Assembly: GCA_028386065.3 (NCBI GenBank)
Contig: JAKUCV010003227.1
Location: 81,303 to 145,302 of the forward strand
DNA length: 64,000 nucleotides
DNA from: Turnera subulata
Lineage: Eukaryota; Streptophyta; Magnoliopsida; Malpighiales; Passifloraceae
Direction of reading: 5' to 3'
Shown: positions 56,430-64,000 of the stretch, one piece after another
Numbering within the stretch: the first letter of the stretch is position 1
How the letters are laid out: every line of letters begins with the position of its first letter
Program-made: the position numbers and the translations under genes
The notes under the pieces: generated by a model
What the model was told of the DNA's origin: nothing
Databases searched by the model: none
The model's input: only the letters and a program-made list of their open reading frames with translations

Positions 56430-57380
56430 TGGAAGATGGCAAAGGAGCAAGAAATTTCATTAACGTAATTTATAGTAATTTTTTTTGTTCATAATGTATT
56501 TTTTTTATGTTTATGTAATTTCTTCGACAATGTGGATCGTTCAAATTTTTTAGTTAATGTCAAGATTAATATTTTATTCTATGTTTGTTAGATGTACATT
56601 TTATATAATATATATAGATATGTATATATTTATACATTTATATATATAAAATATTATAATATGTAATATAATATATATTATTACACAAAAATTATATCAT
56701 AATATAAATTATTATTTACAAAAATTTTAATGTTGCAAAAAAAGATTATTCAATTATGACATTTAACAAGTGATGTATGCTTTAACTTACTAAGATGTTT
56801 ATTTAATATTTTTAATGACATGTTACAAACGTTACTAATTGTAGTTAATAATTTATATTTTAATTTTTCATGATATTTTTGAAATATTGTTAATTATAGG
56901 TAGTTACGTTTATTTCATATTTTTAATGACATATTGCAGGCGTTGTTGATTATGGTTTTTATTTTTTATTTTACAATAATATAATATTGACAAATAAGAT
57001 TAATCTTTTTAAAAAAATATTTTTAAAAATTATTATTACATTTCAAAAATGTTACTATTTGTCAGAATAATAACATTTTCCTAATTGTTGCTACATAAAA
57101 AACAATGCTTATGAAATGTTGCTACAAACATATTTTTTTTGGAAATGGAGAAATTCATAAAACGTTTATTATATGTTGTTTTACCCCATTGGCACAAACA
57201 ACATTTACTCATGTGTTTCAACAAATAGGTAACAACGTTTATGCTATGTGTTGTAATTGTTAGTAGCGACACTAGAATAAACAACAGATGTTCCAAATGT
57301 CACTACATATATAATGCAACATTAATTTTACATAAAATGACATATGAAAAATGTTGTTAATGGAGGTTTTTGTTGTAGTG
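56430..57380 (+). repeat. CACTA right AT-rich and subterminal zone
   Basis: Very AT-rich non-coding DNA, then subterminal motifs such as AACAACATTTAC and AACGTTTAT ending in the inverted repeat. No gene seen. Confidence 0.65.
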
Positions 57381-60068
57381 CTTCTATGCAAATGTGAGGG
57401 ATTTTAGAGTAGCATGTGCGGGAAGGAAGGATATTTTGGTGCTCTTTTACAAGGGCGCTTATTTTTCTGACACTGACCTTCATCCCGATATTCCTAGTTC
57501 TGTTGTTTCTGTTTTGCAGGATTTTCGGGATGTCTTTCCAGAGGAACTACAAAAGGAATTGCCACCTATTCGGGGCATAGAATACCATATTGACTTTGTT
57601 CCTGGAGCACAAATCCCAAATTGGCCAGCATATAGGGCCAACCCCGAGGAGACCAAGGAGATTCAAAAGAAAGTGAACGAATTGCTTGCAAAGGGGTTGG
57701 TGCGAGAGAGTTTGAGTCCATGTGCTGTACCAGTGATTCTAGTGCCAAAGAAGGATGGCACGTGGCACATGTGTGTTGATTGTCGCGCAATTAACAAAAT
57801 AACAGTTAAGTATCGTCACCCTATTCCTCGACTTGACGATATGCATGATGAATTACATGGTGCATGCATATTTACTAAGATTGATCTCATGAGTGGTTAC
57901 CATCAGATTCGCATGAAAGTAGGTGATGAGTGGAAAACTGCATTCAAAACTAAATATGGTTTGTATGAATTGCTGGTAATGCCGTTTGGTTTGACTAATG
58001 CGCCTAGCACATTTATGCAATTGATGAATCATGTATTGAGAGCCTTCATAGGAAAATTCATGGTTGTGTACTTTGATGACATACTTATCTATAGCAGCAA
58101 TGAGCGTGTGCATATTGAACACCTTAGATTAGTGTTGGAGGCTCTTAGGGCTGAAAAACAGTTTGCTAAGTTAAAGAAGTGTACATGCTGCATGGATAGC
58201 GTTGTTTTTATTGGTTATGTTGTGAGTTCCAGGGGAATCGAAGTCGACCAAGAGAAGGTACAAGCCATAAGGGAGTGGCCGACTCCTACAACAGTCTCAC
58301 AAGTAAGGTCTTTCCACGGGCTTGCTAGCTTTTACAGAAGATTTATGAAAGAATTTAGCACAATTGTTGCCCCTGTTAATGAGATTGTTAAGAAAGAAAT
58401 TGGGCTTAAATAGGGATAGGAGCAAGAGGATGCATTTAATACTTTGAAGGATAAGTTATGTACTACCCCTATTCTTAAATTGCTTGATTTTAACTCAACT
58501 TTTGAGGTTGAATGTGGTGCCTCTGGTATAGGCATAGGTGCTATTCTTTTGCAGGAAAGGAGGCCAATCGCTTATTTTAGCGAAACATTGAAGGGTGCGC
58601 AGCTGAAATATTCGACATATGCTGTATGCACTTGTGCGGGCGTTGCAAACATGGCAGCATTACCTATGGCCCAAGGAGTTCGTGATCCACACCGATCATG
58701 AGAGTTTGAAGCATCTAAAGGGTCAAGGTAAACTGAACAGTGGACAAGCTAAATGGCTCAAGTTCATTGAGACATTTCCCTATATGGTGAAATACAAGCA
58801 AGGTAAGGATAATGTCATAGCCGATGCATTATCACGGAGGTATGCTCTTATTACTTCTCTTAGTTCGAAATTGTTGGGATTTGAGCATATTAAGGACTTG
58901 TACAAATCTGATCATGATTTTGCTTCTTTCTATGATGCTTGTGAACATGCTGGGTTCGGTAAGTTTTACATTGATGCCGGACATTTGTTTGAAGAACGTA
59001 AACTTTGCATTCCAGCTTGTTCAATGAGAGAATTGTATGTTAGGGAGTCTCATGAGGGAGGCTTAATGGGACATTTTGGTGCTGCTAAAACACTTGACAT
59101 CTTACATGAGCATTTCTATTGGCCATATATGAAGAAAGATGTTGAGCGAGTTTGTGCAGGTTGTGTTCCATGTAGGCAGGCGAAATCGAAAGTGCAACCT
59201 TATGGGTTGTACACGCCACAACCTGTTCCGGATAGTCCTTGGACTGATTTGTCTATGGACTTTGTTATTGGGTTACCTCGGACCAAGCGGGGACATGATA
59301 GTGTATTTGTTGTTGTTGACAGGTTTAGTAAGATGGCACATTTTATTGCTTGTCATAGAACAGATGACGCATCTCATGTTGCTGACTTATTCTTTTTGGA
59401 TGTCGTGCGATTGCATGGCCTTCCTAAAACCATTGTTTCAGACAGGGATTCTAAGTTCCTCAGTCACTTCTGGCACATGTTAGGGGGTAAGTTGGGGACC
59501 AAGTTGTTGTTCTCGACGACTTGTCATACTCAAACGGATGGGCAGACTGAAGTGGTAAACAGAACCTTCGGATATTTGTTGCATGTTGTTGTGGGTAAAA
59601 ATTTGAAAACTTGGGGAGAATGTTTGCCTTCGGTTGAGTTTGCTTATAATAGAAGCATACCCCTTTGGATTTGTTGCCTTTACCTATTAATGAGATTGTG
59701 AGTGCAGATGGACAGCAAAAAGTAAAGTTAGTGCGGTCTATTCATGAGAAAGCTCGGCAGCATATCGAGAACAAGAACAAGAAGTACGCTCAAGGAGCTA
59801 ATCAAGGGTGGAAACTTGTGAGGTTTGAGCCTGGAGATTAGGTTAGGGTACATTTCGAAAGGTATGGTTTCCTAAGCAAAGGAAATCTAAGCTGGATCCA
59901 TGTGGCGATGGACCGTTTCAAGTTCTTGAACGCATTGGCGACAATGCTTACAAGATTGATCTGCCAGGTGAGTATGGTTATAGTGCTACATTCAATGTTT
60001 CTGATCTTACTTCCTTCGACAATGCAGATACAGATTCGAGGATGAATCCTTTTCAGCATGGGGGGGAA
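57381..60068 (+). pseudogene. gypsy-E pol, part 2 (RT, RNase H, integrase)
   Basis: The long frame 57394-58413 holds the pol linker (KDILVLFYKGAYF) and RT with [24 protein letters not shown], the YFDD box and the thumb/connection (SFHGLASFYRRF). Two stops follow near 58410-58420. RNase H begins [16 protein letters not shown] at 58444, where the usual catalytic Asp of ECDASG is Gly. A small deletion near 58620 shifts the frame, and 58619-59701 holds the rest of RNase H and integrase: [12 protein letters not shown], the HHCC finger, [23 protein letters not shown] and [10 protein letters not shown] deletion of about 60 bp near 59660 breaks the integrase end. The tail continues in other frames to the polypurine tract (GGGGGGGGAA, ending at 60068). 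It is closely related to gypsy-C, with different lesions. Confidence 0.94.
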
Positions 60069-60929
60069 TGATGCAGACATGGATGCAGACACTCAAGGAA
60101 CAGCTGGCGAGTTGGTGCTGCCCTCGGGTCCAATTACATGGGCTCGATCCAAGAAGATCAAAGCTCAATTGCAATAACAAGTTCAAGCATTGCTCAATCT
60201 TGAGTTGTAAGAAGATCGAGTAATCAAGATGGGAGAAGAGCTTATGATGAAACCCACGTGCATCACTGTGTGGGACGGAATAGAAGAGGCCTAGAAGACA
60301 GTCGACCTCATTGGGCCACATCTGTGGCATGTCGACTTTACTGTTAAATTAGGGGCTGAATTCTATGTGTTTTTTTTTTTTATTATTTTGTTGGATTATT
60401 AGTGGTCCAATTAATGGGCTGAAACAATATTTTATTTTGGGTTAATTATTTTTTAGTCCAAGTCCAAGTTGTAATTGGAATAGCTAAACCCAGTCCAACT
60501 TGGACCTTAGGTCAAGTTGGCCACACCAAGGGGATGCCCTAGCCGACTTTGGTTTATTATAAATAGGGACCTTTATGCTTTGTTTTTAGTGAGATTATTT
60601 GAGAAATAAAAAGTTCAGAAAAGCTTGAATAATCTCACATCGAGCGAGGAGTCACTTTGCTTGTTTTTATTTTAGGGATTTCCTAACAATTGCAGGTAGT
60701 GATATTTGCTATTGTGATTCATATTCCTTTGTGCTTTTGTTTCTTTGTTGTCTAGCACCGAGAGATTAGGAGGTGGAAGGACTATTGCATCCATCTATTG
60801 CCTAACACGGATTGTTAGGAGGTGAAGAACAGATGTGCATAAAGTGTGCACGATTAGTGGTGATTTGAGATCGGGACAATCTTAGATACGAAGGTGCTTC
60901 TAGGGCCGGCTAGGTGTGTTGTCGTATCA
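60069..60929 (+). repeat. gypsy-E 3' LTR
   Basis: 861 bp, TGATGCAGACATGG ... TTGTCGTATCA. Both ends match the gypsy-C LTR, but the U3 core (about 60300-60550) differs and has no clear 16-bp pair. TATAAATA lies at 60558-60565. Confidence 0.92.
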
Positions 60930-61330
60930 ATTTGTAAGCAAGTCTTGGATTAGATTTGTTGGGTAATCAAGTCTAGGATTAGATTTGAGGGTATGTTAGA
61001 GCTTCGCCTGTGAAAAGCATGTAAGGGTTTGAGCTTAGCCTAGAAAAGCTTGTGGTTGTAAAGGTTAAGGTTAAACCCGCAAAAACCTAAGTATAGTGAG
61101 TGTTTGAAATCCTTAAGGGAGGAACCTTTAGGTAATGGAGTACCTGGTGAGGGGGAACCACTCTAAATCATCTGTGTTCACTTTCTCTTTCTCTCCTTAC
61201 TCGCATTCTTGCTTCACAACACTCGCTAAGTGCTTTCAAGATTTGGTATCACAAAAACCAAATCTCTTTGTCCGAAAAAGTTTAAAGCCTAATTAACCCC
61301 TCTCCTCTTAGGCACTTTTGGGCCAGCGCT
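60930..61330 (+). repeat. probable SIRE/Maximus-type copia LTR fragment
   Basis: About 400 bp with the wording common at the R-U5 end of SIRE-type LTRs: repeated AAGCTTGTGG/GTAAGGG-type motifs, GGTAATGGAGTACCTGGTGA, AACCACTCTAAATC, a CTCTTTCTCTC run and a final CTCCTCTTAGGCAC. Recognition is from general resemblance. The left part is missing. Confidence 0.5.
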
Positions 61331-62640
61331 ACTCTCCCTACTCTTTGTTACCCTAGGACGCATTTAGGTCCTTTTTGGTGGGGATTTGATGAATTTCGGC
61401 CCAAAACTGGTGAGGCGCTGTGAAGTGCCCTACTTCAATACAAATCGCATGCCTGACAGCATCCCAACAGTGGGCACTGCATCAAGTCCCTTTTTTTATT
61501 AGGGTTTGCGTCTATTTTTCAGGCACAAACATCACAAAAAAACAAAACAAAAAAAACAAAAACATAAAATAAACACATAATTGAACTTGAGTTTCCACCA
61601 CTAGAACCCACCTACGTACCGCGGCGGCTAGAGTCAAAGATCACGTAGTTCTTACATGGCATCACACAACACACACCAAATAATGCAACAACATCACAGT
61701 AATTTCAATACTACTATGGCAACATCAACGTCAAAGCCATAACATTAACATCACAATCACAACATCAACACAACGCACCTCAATGCGACATCACAGCAAT
61801 ATTCACAATATGATAGCAATATCAACATCATGACATCAACATTAACATCACAGTAGCAGCATTAACATCACAACGACGTCGCAGCATCAACACAACACAA
61901 AACACAAAGCAAAAACATAAAGAACAAATTTGGCTTACATCTCTACATCTCGAGACTACTTACGTACCCGCGTCACGGGGTTAAAGCCACGTTGTTCTAA
62001 ATATGGATTCACATAGCAATCAAAACTTCCTCAATAATAACATCACAACAACGCAATCTCAGTAGCAAAAATCGATTAAAAAGGTCAGGGTTACTTCTTG
62101 AAGCCCTCCTCTCGCTCCCATTAGCTTTCCGCTCCGCAACAGAATCTTGATATGACTTCAATAAAAACTGGTGCTGAAGGAGGTCGAACCAGCATCGGGC
62201 ATAAACAGAAAATTTGTAGATCTCTCTCTCTTAGCTTTCTAGAGATACCAAGAACGCAGCAATCCGACTTCTGTAGCTCGAGACATCATGATTTTCCTGA
62301 GACTGCCCAAGGAAGAACACTCGTCTCGGGTTTGCACTCTTTTCTCCAATGATTTGCTCCGATTGGCCTCCTTATCGTAACACTCTTGCTCTCCTCTTGC
62401 TACTGGGTTGTTGCTACTCCTCTTCACGAAATCTATCAAGAAAACCAACTCCTAAAATAACTCCTAAACTCAAAGAACTAGGGTTTCTCCAAGCACTCTA
62501 AGCTTATATTGAACCCCTAAATCTGACGGTTATGGACTAGGATTGCGAAAAAAAAAGGCAAAAAGAAGGTTCTGGAAGGAACGATCGCCATAGCCCCGAC
62601 GGTCATGTCGTGACAACCGCCAAGGGCCAGCGGTCCTCCC
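61331..62640. other. unassigned non-coding DNA with CATCAACA-type low complexity
   Basis: No convincing gene. A/C-rich low-complexity sequence made of ACATCAACATCAC-type motifs fills about 61680-61920. A similar segment occurs on both sides of it, near 61600-61660 and 61945-62005; on the minus strand both read AGAAC.ACGTG..., then GCGGTACGTA or GCGGGTACGTAAG. Confidence 0.5.
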
Positions 62641-63440
62641 TCCTTGTCGGCCGGTGGTGGCGGTTATGTCTCCATGTCCGCCACCGACTGTGCAGTTTTT
62701 CCTCTTTTCTTACTTTTTCTCCTCCAACTCGATTCCTAGTTGGTTTCCACGTTTTCTAGAGTATTCCCTGAACCTAAAAAACACCACAAACTCGTCTCCT
62801 ACTCCATTACTTTTCCTCTTTATCAACCCGACATCAAATTATTCCCTTTTTCAATTAAAACTTCCGAAAAACACAAAAAAGGAAAAATATATAATTAATA
62901 CTAAATTTCTACAAAAATTAGGATTAAAATCAACTAGAGGCCATGTGTTTAAATGGGCTATTGTCTCTGGAGGATTCATATTTTATCAACCCAAACCCCA
63001 TATCTATCTCTAACCCAAAATCAATCTAATAATAAAGGGCCAAACATAAATAAAAGAATTAAGCAAATAAAATACCCTTATCCTACCATAATAAATCACA
63101 AACATATTCATGCCATCCATTAAATCATCTCATCAATCAAAGACATAAACAAATTTCTAACTTAAAATAATAGAACAAAACATGGGTCAAATTTGGGTGT
63201 TTGCAGATGCCCCTCGTTGGTGCGGCTTTAGAAGACTGAACAAACCAACGAAAAGAAGAACAACTAAATTTGAAGGAGTGTGCCACTATTGATGCTGATG
63301 CTCGACATGTGTGCCATGGGTTGGAACATTCCATGCTCCGAGGGTTTTCCACTAGGGAATAGGGAGTCATCTCATCTCTTAGTATCTACTGGAGATAATG
63401 TTCCGTTGGGGATAAGTGACTGGTTTGTGACTGGACTTGG
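62641..63440. other. unassigned non-coding DNA
   Basis: AT-rich with no recognised protein. At 63190-63215 the text TTTGGGTGTTTGCAGATGCCC resembles sequence often seen at the 3' edge of plant LTRs, so an LTR may end near 63206. This is a weak call. Confidence 0.35.
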
Positions 63441-64000
63441 TGCAGGAGAGAATGTTCAAAATTCTAACCCTTAACCTATGCTGGATAATCTAGCTTGGTG
63501 TAGCAAGGGACACGCCCAACCCGTTAGCTATACTGGATAAAACTCGATATGGGTACTGGACAACTAGTTTTGGTGTAAGAAAGGACACGCCTAACCCATA
63601 ACTTAATCTGGATACCTCGGTGTAGGAAAGGACACGCCTAACCCGTATTCTATTCTGGAAACTAGACTCGGTGTAGGAAAGGACACGCCTAACCCCTAAC
63701 CCTAATTGAATTCTGGAAATTGGATACGGTGTAGGAAAGGACACGCCTAACCCGTAACCTATTTTGGACAACTGGATTTTGAGAACTGGATGCGGTGTAG
63801 GAAAGGGAATGCCTAACCCATAACCTATACTGGATAACTGGATTCTGGAAACTGGATGCGGTGTAGGGAAGGACACGCCTAACCATATCCCACATTGGTT
63901 AACTAAATTTTGGCAACTGGAGTTGGTCTAGGAAAGGACGCACCTAACCCGTAACCTATTCTGGGTAACTCGGAACTGAGAATTCTGTAACTGGATATCA
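63441..64000. repeat. degenerate minisatellite, units of about 46-75 bp
   Basis: Eight or nine units share GGTGTAGGAAAGGACACGCC, then TAACCCGTAACC and an ACTGGATAACTGGATTCTGG-like linker of variable length. Unit starts lie near 63497, 63572, 63618, 63669, 63728, 63793, 63859 and 63924, with a weaker one near 63441. The array runs off the window. Repetitive reading frames on the minus strand are a product of the repeat. Confidence 0.9.

Larger units (their letters stand above)
51035..57380 (+). mobile_element. CACTA (En/Spm) DNA transposon
   Basis: 6346 bp with terminal inverted repeats CACTACAACAAAAA (left) and TTTTTGTTGTAGTG (right), flanked by the 3-bp duplication CTT typical of the superfamily. 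Subterminal zones (about 51100-51390 and 56750-57370) hold many short AACAACATTTA and AACGTTTAT-type motifs in both orientations. It carries a truncated tnp2-like gene and a multi-exon Transposase_24-like gene. It looks unable to make a complete transposase. Confidence 0.96.
50676..60929 (+). mobile_element. gypsy-E, 5'-truncated Ty3/gypsy element interrupted by a CACTA transposon
   Basis: A plus-strand relative of gypsy-C that starts inside protease (YDRRVWHDG) and ends with a complete 3' LTR (60069-60929). 5' LTR, Gag and most of protease are missing. A 6346-bp CACTA transposon splits the linker between protease and RT. No TSD can be assigned because the left end is lost. Confidence 0.93.

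Noticed and set aside
62152..62448. Possible small host gene
   Set aside because: Two short overlapping frames on opposite strands, no domain and no clear splice or promoter context.
63490..63895. Repetitive minus-strand frames of 128 and 68 codons with PTPHPV or RVLSYT repeats
   Set aside because: They are translations of the minisatellite; unit lengths are not multiples of three throughout, so a protein repeat is not conserved.
1..64000. A defence, retron or other microbial-type system
   Set aside because: All reverse transcriptase sequences here are of the copia or gypsy type with LTRs, primer sites and TSDs; nothing indicates a bacterial or domesticated system.
1..64000. tRNA, rRNA or other structured RNA genes
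   Set aside because: I looked for tRNA-like and rRNA-like blocks and found none that I could support by eye; a tRNAscan-SE or Infernal run would be decisive.

Overview
This 64 kb window comes from a nuclear plant genome, probably a dicot. I see no intact host gene in it. Nearly all of it is LTR retrotransposons inserted into one another, plus one CACTA DNA transposon, LTR fragments and satellite-like DNA. The evidence for a plant is the Ty1/copia polyproteins of the Tnt1-like type, Ty3/gypsy polyproteins with plant-type primer sites, a CACTA element with tnp2-like and Transposase_24-like genes split by GT-AG introns, and AT-rich non-coding DNA. A run of 287 N marks an assembly gap at 34570-34856.

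Layout. (1) 1-4847 is the right part of a minus-strand copia element (copia-1): gag-pol remnant, long leader and 5' LTR. (2) 4848-8626 is the body of a plus-strand copia element (copia-2) without its own 5' LTR. (3) 8627-10149 is an LTR with a polypurine tract on its left and a primer site on its right, so it serves both copia-2 and copia-3 (a tandem internal-LTR-internal-LTR array). (4) 10150-43486 is copia-3, split by four nested insertions, each with a matching 5-bp target-site duplication: a gypsy derivative (gypsy-A, 10211-14090, TATGC), an element with giant LTRs and no coding capacity (17527-26135, GTTTG), a minus-strand copia (copia-4, 26812-35393, AGAGA) and a plus-strand gypsy (gypsy-C, 35895-41525, GCAAT). 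With these removed, the copia-3 polyprotein lines up piece by piece with copia-2. (5) 43487-50678 holds a gypsy gag-protease remnant, a second giant-LTR relative, a non-coding LTR element with an Athila/Tat-like primer site, and a solo gypsy LTR (48726-49558, TSD CAAGG). (6) 50676-60929 is a 5'-truncated gypsy (gypsy-E) split by a 6.3 kb CACTA transposon (51035-57380, TSD CTT). (7) 60930-64000 is a probable SIRE-type LTR fragment, unassigned DNA and a degenerate minisatellite.

How the parts relate. No polyprotein here looks fully functional. Copia-2 and copia-3 share four disabling changes, so they descend from one damaged copy. Gypsy-A keeps a long open frame but has lost reverse transcriptase, RNase H and most of integrase. 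The giant-LTR element has about 3.5 kb LTRs around about 1.5 kb of non-coding internal DNA and would depend on proteins made elsewhere.

The least expected signal is in the untranslated leader of the copia family. It is an array of a 10-bp perfect palindrome (ACATCGATGT) arranged as pairs whose repeats start 20-21 bp apart, with very different copy number in the three leaders seen. Other signals are a 16-bp promoter-proximal tandem array expanded in one gypsy LTR, two LTRs of one element that differ in their U3 core despite a perfect TSD, a chimeric solo LTR, and a 16-bp palindrome in the giant LTRs whose two ends changed together. All alignments were made by eye; no percentages were computed.
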